Assembly (NCBI GenBank): GCA_002440945.1
Contig: DJWG01000115.1
Location: forward strand, 1,014 to 14,043
DNA length: 13,030 nucleotides
Direction: 5' to 3'
Source of the DNA: Rhodobacteraceae bacterium UBA6236
GTDB lineage: Bacteria; Pseudomonadota; Alphaproteobacteria; Rhodobacterales; Rhodobacteraceae
Position 1 is the first letter of the stretch; each line of letters opens with the position of its first letter. Position numbers and translations under genes: made by a program. Of this stretch, positions 6,945 through 13,030 are shown one piece after another. The notes under the pieces were generated by a model. The model had not been told where the DNA came from, did not search any database, and saw only the letters and a program-made list of their open reading frames with translations.

Positions 6945-7598
6945 ATGTCCTGGACCGATGAGCGCGTCGAGACGCTGAAGAAGATGTGGGCCGAAGGGCA
7001 GTCCGCAAGCCAGATCGCCAAGGAACTGGGCGGCGTGACCCGCAACGCCGTCATCGGCAAGGTGCACCGGCTGGGCCTGTCGAACCGCGTGGGCGGCGAT
7101 GAAGCCGCGTCTGACGCGCCCGCCGCCCGACCCGAACCCGCTGCCGCCACGCCCGCACGCCCCGCTGCGCCGCAGCCCGCAGCGGCCCCGGCCGCTGCCG
7201 CGGCGCGCCCCGCACCGCAGCCCACCGCCGCCGCACGTCCGGCCCCGGCCGCCCCTGCTGCCGCAGCCGCACCCCGGGCCGAGCCTGCGCCCGCCGCGTC
7301 GAATGTGACGCCGCTCCGCAAGCAGATCGTGCCCGCCGGCCAGCCGCTGCCGCCGCAGCCTTCGGCCAACGAGATCAGCCCCGAGGCGCTGGCTTCCGTC
7401 CGCGAGGTGGAAAAGAAGGCCCGCAAGCTCACGCTGATGGAACTGACCGAGCGCACCTGCAAATGGCCGATCGGCGATCCGGCCACCGATGATTTCTGGT
7501 TCTGCGGCCTGCCCAGCCACGCCGGCAAACCCTATTGCGAAGCCCATGTCGGCGTCGCGTTCCAGCCGATGTCCTCGCGCCGCGACCGCCGCCGCTAG
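6945..7598 (+). CDS. gcrA: GcrA cell cycle regulator
   Basis: A 217-residue regulator that in Caulobacter binds sigma-70 holoenzyme and DNA carrying CcrM-methylated GANTC sites, activating cell-cycle genes. The N-terminal DNA-binding helix-turn-helix is intact (MSWTDERVETLKKMWAEG, then SASQIAKELGGVTRNAVIGKVHRLGLSNR, residues 20-48). A linker at about 57-118 is almost entirely Ala and Pro, typical of the family. The C-terminal sigma-interacting part has the conserved CKWPIGDP (172-179), FWFCGLP (184-190) and PYCEAHVG (196-203), with C172, C187, C198 and H201 spaced like a possible metal site. AAGGAA lies 7 bases before the ATG; the frame runs open far upstream to 5526, but this is antisense to argD and not coding. 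Monocistronic, ended by a strong terminator. Presence of GcrA supports an alphaproteobacterial host. Confidence 0.96.
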   Translation: MSWTDERVETLKKMWAEGQSASQIAKELGGVTRNAVIGKVHRLGLSNRVGGDEAASDAPAARPEPAAATPARPAAPQPAAAPAAAAARPAPQPTAAARPAPAAPAAAAAPRAEPAPAASNVTPLRKQIVPAGQPLPPQPSANEISPEALASVREVEKKARKLTLMELTERTCKWPIGDPATDDFWFCGLPSHAGKPYCEAHVGVAFQPMSSRRDRRR

Positions 7599-7621
7599 GC
7601 CATCCGGCCTGCGCCTTCTTC

Positions 7622-7653
7622 AAAACCCGCAGGTCTAGCCACCTGCGGGTTTT
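7622..7653. terminator. bidirectional Rho-independent terminator between gcrA and the tesA-like gene
   Basis: AAAACCCGCAGGT (7622-7634) and ACCTGCGGGTTTT (7641-7653) form a perfect 13-bp stem with the 6-base loop CTAGCC. A T-run ends the stem in each direction, so it can stop gcrA (plus) and the esterase gene (minus). The esterase stop codon TAG falls in the loop (7635-7637), so one stem arm also encodes its last residues (KPAG). Confidence 0.9.
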
Positions 7654-8339
7654 GCCTTGTCCAACAGCTCCAGCACACGCGGACCCAGCGCCTCGACGAT
7701 CAGCGCCACGCCCCTGGCCGTGGGATGCAGGCCGTCCGCCTGCAAAAGCTGCTCTTGCGGGGTGCCCGCATCATGCGCAGCGCGCAAGGGGGCGAGGAAA
7801 TCAGGGGCCAGAAGCGCGCCGTGGCGAGCGGCCAGATCCGGGTAGATCGCGTCGAATTCGGCCTTGTAGGCGGGGCCGTAATTGCCCGGCGCGGGCATCC
7901 CCACCAGCAGAACCGGGATCTTGCGCGCATCGGCCTTGCCGAGGATCGCATCAAGGTTTGCCCGCGCCTCGGACGGCGGCAGGCCGCGCAGCAGGTCGTT
8001 GCCGCCCAGGGTCACGATCAGCGCGTCGGTTTCCGGCACCAGCGCCCAGTCGGTGCGCGCAAGCCCCCCCGCCGTCGTATCGCCCGAGACGCCGGCGTTC
8101 ATCACCACCACATCGGCGCCATGCGCCTTCAGCCAGCCTTCCAGTTGCGGCACGAATCCGTCCTCGGGCGGAAGGCCGTAGCCCTGCGTCAGGCTGTCGC
8201 CCAGCGCCACCAGCGTCAGCGAATCGGCGAAGGCGGGAGATTGGGCGGCAAGTGCAAGAAATGTCATGAAAATCAGATTGCGAAAACCGCGCGATGCCCC
8301 ATATCCAAGGGCGGCAGGCAGGCGAAGGGCGGCAGTCAT
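7635..8339 (-). CDS. tesA: secreted SGNH/GDSL arylesterase, TesA-like (lysophospholipase L1 family)
   Basis: A 234-residue SGNH hydrolase. From the chosen start, block I is ALGDSLTQGYG (45-55) with nucleophile S49; NAGVSGDTT (81-89) is block II; GGND (112-115) is block III; and DGLHP (202-206) carries the catalytic D202 and H205. Relatives hydrolyse thioesters, lysophospholipids and aryl esters in the periplasm. Residues about 21-38 (NLIFMTFLALAAQSPAFA) look like a signal-peptide core with cleavage after FA before DSLTLV. The start is uncertain: ATG 8339 gives a long n-region with arginines and overlaps the ybbA ATG; ATG 8267 would leave a hydrophobic part too short for a normal signal peptide. 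Neither has a good ribosome binding site. It is divergent from ybbA-ybbP as in E. coli, which supports the TesA label. The stop codon lies inside the terminator loop. Confidence 0.88.
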   Translation of the reverse strand: MTAALRLPAALGYGASRGFRNLIFMTFLALAAQSPAFADSLTLVALGDSLTQGYGLPPEDGFVPQLEGWLKAHGADVVVMNAGVSGDTTAGGLARTDWALVPETDALIVTLGGNDLLRGLPPSEARANLDAILGKADARKIPVLLVGMPAPGNYGPAYKAEFDAIYPDLAARHGALLAPDFLAPLRAAHDAGTPQEQLLQADGLHPTARGVALIVEALGPRVLELLDKAKPAGG

Positions 8340-9009
8340 GACGGAATCCATTCTCTCGCTTTCGGGCGTCAAGCTGACCCTCGCCGGAAACGTCGGCCCC
8401 GTCGAGGTGCTGCGCGGCGTCGATCTTGACGTCCGGCGCGGCGAAAGTCTGGGGCTGATCGGGCCGTCCGGGTCGGGCAAGTCGTCTCTCCTGATGGTCA
8501 TGGGCGGGCTTGAACGGGCCACGGCGGGGCGGATCCTGGCGCTGGGCCAAGACCTTTCCGCGATGTCCGAGGATGCACTCGCCCGCTTCCGCCGCGCCAA
8601 TATGGGGATCGTGTTCCAGTCCTTCCACCTGATTCCGACGCTGACCGCGCTGGAAAACGTGGCCCTGCCGCTTGAACTTGCGGGCACCCCCGATGCAATG
8701 GCGCGCGCTGCCGATGAACTGGCCGCGATGGGTCTTGGGGCTCGGGCCGGGCATTATCCGGCCCAGCTTTCGGGCGGCGAACAGCAGCGCGTGGCGCTTG
8801 CCCGCGCCTTTGTCGCCCGCCCCGCGATCCTTCTGGCGGATGAACCGACGGGCAATCTGGACGGGACGACCGGCGCCGCGATCATGGATCAGCTTTTCTC
8901 GTTACGCGACCGGCATGGCGCAACGCTGGTGCTGGTTACCCACGCGCCCGAACTCGCCGCCCGCTGCGACCGCGTGGTGCGGATGTCCGACGGGCAGATC
9001 GCGTCATGA
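8338..9009 (+). CDS. ybbA: ABC transporter ATP-binding protein YbbA
   Basis: A 223-residue ABC ATPase of the MacB/LolD/FtsE type that works with FtsX-like permeases. Walker [10 protein letters not shown] at 42-50, Q-loop Q94, signature LSGGEQQ at 144-150, Walker B ILLADEP at 164-170, and H-loop H202 are all intact. The frame is open back to 8266, but ATG 8338 has AAGGG (8325-8329) 8 bases upstream and gives the expected N-terminus; the upstream part is antisense to the esterase signal peptide. Its TGA overlaps the ATG of ybbP by 4 bases (ATGA at 9006-9009), so the two are translationally coupled. YbbA/YbbP is annotated in COGs as a transport system linked to lysophospholipase L1 because of its conserved position beside tesA; the real substrate is unknown. 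Confidence 0.93.
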   Translation: MTESILSLSGVKLTLAGNVGPVEVLRGVDLDVRRGESLGLIGPSGSGKSSLLMVMGGLERATAGRILALGQDLSAMSEDALARFRRANMGIVFQSFHLIPTLTALENVALPLELAGTPDAMARAADELAAMGLGARAGHYPAQLSGGEQQRVALARAFVARPAILLADEPTGNLDGTTGAAIMDQLFSLRDRHGATLVLVTHAPELAARCDRVVRMSDGQIAS

Positions 9010-11525
9010 CGCCCCGGTTGCGGATGGCGTTCCGGCTTGCGCTCCGCGATCTTCGGGGCGGACTTTCCGGCCTCAGGTTCTTTGTCCTGAGCCTGATGCT
9101 CGGGGTTGCGGCGATCGCCGCCGTCGGCACCGTCCGGGGCGCGATCCAGGGGGCGCTGGTCGAACAGGGCGCGACGCTTCTGGGCGGCGATGCCGAGGTG
9201 TCCTTCACCTACCGCTTCGCCACGCCCCATGAACGCGCCTTCCTTGCCGCCCGCGCCGGGCAGCTGTCCGAAACGGCCGAGTTCCGGTCGATGGCGGTGA
9301 CCACCGACCAGAGCCAAAGGGCGCTGACGCAGGTCCGTGCGGTGGATGACGGCTATCCTTTGGTCGGCGCGGTCCGGCTGGACCCGCCGATGCCGGTGCA
9401 GGCGGCGCTGGCCGGGGGTGGCGCGGTGATGGACAGATTGCTGGCCGTTCAGCTGGGCCTTCGACCGGGTGACGCCTTCGATCTTGGCGGGGCGCGTTTC
9501 ACCCTCCGCGCCCTGCTTCTGCGCGAACCCGACGGCGCGGCGACGGGGATGAGCTTTGCGCCCCGCACCATCGTCGCCCTGCCCGACGCGCTGGCGGCGA
9601 AGCTTCTGGCGCCGGGCAGTCTTTATGACAGCGGCTACAGGATGGTGCTGAAGCCGGGCGACGACCTGTCCGCGTTGCAGACCGAGGTCCAGACCGCCTT
9701 CCCCGACAGCGGGCTGCGCTGGCAGGATCGCCGGAAGGCCGCGCCGGGAACCGAGATGTTCGTCGACCGGATGGCCGATTTCCTGGTGCTGGTCGGGCTG
9801 GCGGCGCTGGCGGTGGGCGGCATCGGGATCGCGGCGGCAGTGCAGGACTGGCTGGCGCAACGCCGCGAAAGCATCGCGGCGCTGAAGGCGCTTGGCGCGG
9901 AATCGGCGCTGATCCATTGGATCTACGGGATGCAGATCGCGCTGGCCACGCTCGCCGGGGTCGGACTTGGCCTCATTCTGGGCACGGCGGCCCCGATCCT
10001 TGCCGCGCCGCTGGTCGAGGCGAGCCTGCCGATCCCGATCACGATCCGCCCCAGCCTGTCCGGCCTTGGCATGGCGGCGCTTTATGGTGCCCTGACCGCC
10101 GCGCTCTTCACGCTCTGGCCGCTCTCACGGCTGGAACGCATCCGACCCGCGGCCCTGTTCCGCGATCTGGGCGAAGGCGCGGCGGGATGGCCCGGCTGGC
10201 GCACGCTGATCGCGACGGGGCTGGTGCTTGCCACGCTGGTCGGGATCGCCACCGCCACGGCCGGAAATCCGGCGCTGGCGCTTGGGGCGCTGGGCGGCGT
10301 GGCCGCGGCGCTGGCGGCTCTCGCGTTGGCTGCCGACCGTTTGCGCGCGCTGGCCCGCCGCCTGGCGCCCCGGATGAACGGACGCCCCGGCTTGCGGCTG
10401 GCGCTCGCCTCGATCGGCAGCCCGAAGGGCGGCACGGTCCCGGTGGTGCTGGCCTTGGGGCTTGGCCTTTCGGTGCTGGCGGCGATGGGCCAGATCGACG
10501 CGAACTTCCGCGCCGCCATTGCCGCCGACCTGCCGAAACGCGCGCCAAGCTATTTCTTCATCGACATCCAGCCCGACCAGATCGCGCCCTTCCTCGCGCG
10601 GGCGCAGGCAACGCCCGGCGTCACCCGCACCGAATCCGCCCCGATGCTGCGCGGAATCCTCACCCGGATCAACGGGACCGAAGCGCGCAAGGTCGCCGGC
10701 GACCATTGGGTATTGCGCGGTGACCGGGGCATCACCTACGCAGCCGAGCCGCCGCAGGACGCCGTCGTCACCAAGGGTCAGTGGTGGCCCGCCGATTACA
10801 GCGGCGCGCCCCAGATCAGTTTTTCGGAAAAGGAAGCGGTCGAGCTTGGCCTGAAGCTTGGCGACCGGCTGACGGTCAACATTCTGGGCCGCGACATCGA
10901 GGCGCAGATCACGTCGTTCCGGCGTGTCGATTTTTCCACTGCCGGCATCGGTTTCGTGATGACCATGAACCCCGCCGCGCTTGCCGGCGCGCCGCACAGT
11001 CACATCGCGACGGTCTATACCGATGCCGCCTTCGACCATGCCGCCTTTCTGCGCGAGACAAGCGCCACCTGGCCCAACATCACCGCGATCCGGATCAGCG
11101 ATGTCATCGCCCGCGTCTCCGAGGCGCTGACCGCCATTGCCCGCGGCGTGGCTCTTGCCGCGGGCGTTACCCTGCTGACCGGCGCCGTCGTCCTCATCGG
11201 CACCGCCGCCGCAGGCGATGCCGACCGGCGGCGCGAAGCCGCGATCCTGCGGAGCCTTGGTGCGGGCCGGGGTCAGGTCCGCACCTCCTTCGCCCTTCGT
11301 GCCGCGCTGACCGGCGGCGCCGCAGGTCTGGTGGCCAGCGCCTTCGGCGCCCTGGCCGGCTGGGCGGTGATGCGCTTCGTGTTGGAGGCGCCCTACCGGT
11401 TCGAGCCCGTTTCCGCCCTGCTGCTCATCCTTGGCGGGATGGGCGCGGTGCTGATCGCCGGTCTGGCCTTTGCCGAACCCGCATTGAACAGCGGCCCCGC
11501 CCGGACCTTGCGCGCCCGCGACTGA
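9006..11525 (+). CDS. ybbP: FtsX-like ABC permease YbbP (duplicated permease domains)
   Basis: An 839-residue inner-membrane protein, close in size to E. coli YbbP (about 800). Membrane segments visible by hydrophobicity: about 24-44, 258-278, 307-332, 352-373, 400-418, 422-443, 476-495, 709-734, 763-788 and 802-822, ten in all. Two large periplasmic domains follow segments 1 and 7 (about 45-255 and 496-708); the first opens with the family-typical LLGGDAEVSF. FtsX permease domains sit at about 258-380 and 709-830. Such proteins are MacB-like mechanotransmission rather than classical import systems, so substrate extraction from the membrane is a reasonable inference, not shown. The start overlaps the ybbA stop. 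Transcription probably runs from ybbA and ends near the inverted repeat at 11554-11607. No frameshift or truncation seen. Confidence 0.93.
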   Translation: MTPRLRMAFRLALRDLRGGLSGLRFFVLSLMLGVAAIAAVGTVRGAIQGALVEQGATLLGGDAEVSFTYRFATPHERAFLAARAGQLSETAEFRSMAVTTDQSQRALTQVRAVDDGYPLVGAVRLDPPMPVQAALAGGGAVMDRLLAVQLGLRPGDAFDLGGARFTLRALLLREPDGAATGMSFAPRTIVALPDALAAKLLAPGSLYDSGYRMVLKPGDDLSALQTEVQTAFPDSGLRWQDRRKAAPGTEMFVDRMADFLVLVGLAALAVGGIGIAAAVQDWLAQRRESIAALKALGAESALIHWIYGMQIALATLAGVGLGLILGTAAPILAAPLVEASLPIPITIRPSLSGLGMAALYGALTAALFTLWPLSRLERIRPAALFRDLGEGAAGWPGWRTLIATGLVLATLVGIATATAGNPALALGALGGVAAALAALALAADRLRALARRLAPRMNGRPGLRLALASIGSPKGGTVPVVLALGLGLSVLAAMGQIDANFRAAIAADLPKRAPSYFFIDIQPDQIAPFLARAQATPGVTRTESAPMLRGILTRINGTEARKVAGDHWVLRGDRGITYAAEPPQDAVVTKGQWWPADYSGAPQISFSEKEAVELGLKLGDRLTVNILGRDIEAQITSFRRVDFSTAGIGFVMTMNPAALAGAPHSHIATVYTDAAFDHAAFLRETSATWPNITAIRISDVIARVSEALTAIARGVALAAGVTLLTGAVVLIGTAAAGDADRRREAAILRSLGAGRGQVRTSFALRAALTGGAAGLVASAFGALAGWAVMRFVLEAPYRFEPVSALLLILGGMGAVLIAGLAFAEPALNSGPARTLRARD

Positions 11526-11553
11526 ACCGCGCCGCGGCGGTATCCGATGCAGA

Positions 11554-11607
11554 ATGAGTATTTGGACAAAGAAGAAGCACATGTTTCTTCTTTGTCCAAA
11601 TACTCAT
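11554..11607. repeat. perfect 23-bp inverted repeat of the AT-rich intergenic motif, possible bidirectional terminator
   Basis: Arms 11554-11576 and 11585-11607 are exact reverse complements over 23 bases, separated by GCACATGT. With the inner G-U and C-G pairs an RNA stem could reach 25 bp with an ACAU loop. The arms are about 30% GC in GC-rich DNA. Each arm is a copy of the motif at 1239-1260 (22 of 22 bases for the right arm). The element lies 28 bp after the ybbP stop and 56 bp after the hemC stop, between convergent genes, where a two-way transcription end is expected. No U-run follows the stem in either direction, so it is not a textbook Rho-independent terminator. The remainder of the ybbP-hemC gap shows nothing else. 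Confidence 0.9.
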
Positions 11608-11663
11608 CTCCGCAGGATGGCCCCGCGCTGACGTGATCGGAAAAGTGCTGTCGACGTTGAGGT

Positions 11664-12602
11664 TCAGTGACCCGCCAGGAAGCCTGATGGCGCGCGCCCC
11701 AGAAGTTCGCGTGCCAGGTCGGCACCAGCGGCAGCGCCATCTGGGGCCGGTACGCGGCGCTCTCCGGTGAAGGCTTCGCTGCCGTCGGGGCGCAGGATCT
11801 CCCCCCGGAGCCAGAGCTGGCCTTCCGCGAGCGTTGCGAGACCCGCGATGGGCGTCTGGCAGGAACCGTCGAGCGTTGCGAGGAAGGCGCGCTCTGCCGC
11901 CAGCCGCAGGCCGGTGTCGTGATCATGGATACCTGCGAGCAATGCGGCGATCCGGTCGTCATCGGCGCGCCGTTCGATCCCGATGGCGCCTTGGGCGACG
12001 GCGGGCAGCATGTCGACGACGTCGATCGCGCTGCGGGCCACAGAGGCCATGTTCAGCCGATTGAGTCCCGCCATCGCAAGGAACGTCGCAATCGCCACGC
12101 CTTCATCAAGCTTGCGAAGCCGGGTCTGCACGTTGCCGCGGAATTCGACCACCCGCAGGTCGGGGCGGCGGTTCAGAAGCTGCGCGCGGCGACGCAGCGA
12201 CGAGGTGCCGACCACCGCGCCCGGCGCGAGGTCGGCCAGCGAGGCCACCCGACGCGAGACGAAGGCATCGCGGACGTCTTCGCGCGGCAGGTAGCAGTCC
12301 AGCACCAGGCCATCGGGCTGGGCGACCGGCATGTCCTTCATCGAATGGACGGCGATATCGATGCTGCCGTCCAGAAGCGCGTCCTCGATCTCGCGGGTGA
12401 AAAGGCCCTTGCCGCCAATCTCGCTCAGCGAACGGTCCTGGATTCGGTCGCCGGTGGTCTTGATGATGACGATCTCGAACCCGTCTTCCGACAGGCCATG
12501 CCGGACCATCAGGCGGCGGCGCGTTTCGAACGCCTGCGCCAGCGCGAGCGGAGAGCCGCGGGTGCCGATCTTGAGCGGGGTCTGGGCATCAGGCATGGTC
12601 AT
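11664..12602 (-). CDS. hemC: porphobilinogen deaminase (hydroxymethylbilane synthase)
   Basis: A 312-residue cytosolic enzyme that polymerises four porphobilinogens into hydroxymethylbilane for heme, cobalamin and, where present, bacteriochlorophyll. Motifs: IGTRGSPLALAQ (12-23), KTTGD (48-52), GGKGLFTREIE (63-73), HSMKDMP (86-92) with catalytic D90, GTSSLRRRAQL (132-142), FRGNVQTRLRKLD (154-166), and GSCQTPIAG (246-254) whose C248 carries the dipyrromethane cofactor. The frame is open to a TTG at 12638. ATG 12602 is chosen because it gives the family-like start before PLKIGTRGSP. ATG 12596 and ATG 12614 are alternatives; GAAGGA lies about 13 bases from 12602 and too close to 12614. Divergent from hemE, a pairing I recall in Rhodobacterales. 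Convergent with ybbP. Confidence 0.95.
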   Translation of the reverse strand: MTMPDAQTPLKIGTRGSPLALAQAFETRRRLMVRHGLSEDGFEIVIIKTTGDRIQDRSLSEIGGKGLFTREIEDALLDGSIDIAVHSMKDMPVAQPDGLVLDCYLPREDVRDAFVSRRVASLADLAPGAVVGTSSLRRRAQLLNRRPDLRVVEFRGNVQTRLRKLDEGVAIATFLAMAGLNRLNMASVARSAIDVVDMLPAVAQGAIGIERRADDDRIAALLAGIHDHDTGLRLAAERAFLATLDGSCQTPIAGLATLAEGQLWLRGEILRPDGSEAFTGERRVPAPDGAAAGADLARELLGRAPSGFLAGH

Positions 12603-12710
12603 GGAACGGGGCATATCCTTCACCGGGCCGCCGCGCAATGGCTTGGAAATGAACGATGCGGATGCGGGTGCGGAACAATGCCTTCCGCGGGGTGCGCGGC
12701 CCTGCCGCTC

Positions 12711-12739
12711 TTGACATTCCGGGCGCGGGGCGGGTCAAA
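12711..12739. promoter_or_regulatory. facing TTGAC boxes in the hemC-hemE intergenic region
   Basis: The 210-bp divergent gap has a consensus TTGACA on the plus strand (12711-12716) and TTGACC on the minus strand (12738-12733), forming a TTGAC-N18-GTCAA inverted repeat. Either could be a -35 box, for hemE and hemC respectively, and each would overlap the -10 position of the other; both -10 matches are poor (GTCAAA and GTCAAG). It may instead be a palindromic operator. No TGT-N12-ACA (PpsR/CrtJ-type) site and no TTGAT-N4-ATCAA (FnrL-type) site was found in the gap. Confidence 0.35.
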
Positions 12740-12812
12740 GGCCGGGCCCCCGGGATCTGGCGGGGCGATTGGGTGATTTCGGATCCTGCGGTGGCAGGAG
12801 GGGGGCTTGGCC

Positions 12813-13030
12813 ATGAAGACGATCCTGCGCGCGCTGAAGGGGGAAATCCTGCCGACCCCACCGATCTGGATGATGCGGCAGGCGGGGCGCTACCTGCCCG
12901 AATACCGCGCGACCCGGGCAGAGGCGGGCGATTTCCTGAAGCTCTGCTACAACCCCGAACTTGCGGCCGAGGTCACGCTGCAACCGATCCGGCGCTATGG
13001 CTTTGACGCGGCGATCCTGTTTGCCGACAT
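12813..13030 (+). CDS. hemE: uroporphyrinogen decarboxylase, N-terminal part cut by the window edge
   Basis: The first 72 complete codons of a gene running off the right edge. HemE removes four carboxyl groups from uroporphyrinogen III to give coproporphyrinogen III in the cytosol. The diagnostic UroD signature [16 protein letters not shown] is at 17-32, with the substrate-binding arginines R22 and R26. It is followed by [32 protein letters not shown] (41-72), typical of the family. The ATG at 12813 has AGGAGG (12796-12801) 11 bases upstream and gives a standard N-terminus. It is divergent from hemC and serves the same tetrapyrrole pathway. Whether the gene is intact beyond residue 72 cannot be seen. 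Confidence 0.95.
   Translation, partial: MKTILRALKGEILPTPPIWMMRQAGRYLPEYRATRAEAGDFLKLCYNPELAAEVTLQPIRRYGFDAAILFAD

Noticed and set aside
8340..8687. N-terminal extension of the esterase frame to 8687
   Set aside because: It lies wholly antisense to ybbA, is rich in Arg/Ser/Pro like other shadow frames, and would place the signal peptide internally.
9081..9090. TTCTTTGTCC inside ybbP, resembling the intergenic repeat
   Set aside because: Only 10 bases match, it encodes conserved membrane-segment residues (FFVLS), and the rest of the motif is absent.
10125..11582. 485-residue minus-strand open frame opposite ybbP
   Set aside because: Antisense shadow of a GC-rich gene, Gly/Arg/Ala-rich with no recognisable motif; ybbP on the other strand is a clear family member.
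12603..12812. Possible PpsR/CrtJ or FnrL operator between hemC and hemE
   Set aside because: No TGT-N12-ACA and no TTGAT-N4-ATCAA match is present in the gap.

Overview
The window reads as ordinary chromosomal housekeeping DNA from a GC-rich alphaproteobacterium, most likely a member of the Rhodobacterales (Rhodobacteraceae). The evidence is a GcrA cell-cycle regulator (a family confined to alphaproteobacteria), an L28 N-terminus typical of the group, TTGAC-type -35 boxes with weak -10 boxes, and an AT-rich intergenic repeat that from memory resembles ones common in Rhodobacterales. There is no rRNA, tRNA, CRISPR array, transposase, integrase or phage gene, and no sign of recent transfer in the genes.

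Layout. (1) 1-1151, leftward: the first 12 codons of rpmB (ribosomal protein L28) and a complete meaB (GTPase chaperone of methylmalonyl-CoA mutase). (2) 1331-3775, rightward: hrpB, a DEAH-box helicase. (3) 3803-6575, leftward: argD, argF and a small DUF1993 gene, read in that order. Acetylornithine aminotransferase and ornithine carbamoyltransferase supply two steps of arginine synthesis; DUF1993 is a passenger of unknown function. (4) 6945-7598, rightward: gcrA, divergent from argD across a 369-bp gap, closed by a strong bidirectional terminator. (5) 7635-11525: a tesA-like SGNH esterase (leftward), divergent from ybbA-ybbP (rightward), an ABC ATPase and its large FtsX-type permease. This is the conserved tesA/ybbA/ybbP neighbourhood also seen in E. 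coli. (6) 11664-13030: hemC (leftward) and the 5' end of hemE (rightward), divergent; these are consecutive-pathway enzymes of tetrapyrrole synthesis, HemC making hydroxymethylbilane and HemE decarboxylating uroporphyrinogen III.

The least explained sequence is a short AT-rich (about 30% GC) intergenic motif present three times: once between meaB and hrpB, and twice head-to-head between ybbP and hemC, where it forms a perfect 23-bp inverted repeat. Other points worth checking are a terminator whose loop holds the tesA stop codon, a possible attenuator hairpin between argD and argF, overlapping divergent start codons of tesA and ybbA, and a GANTC methylation site upstream of gcrA. I found no convincing novel multi-gene system.
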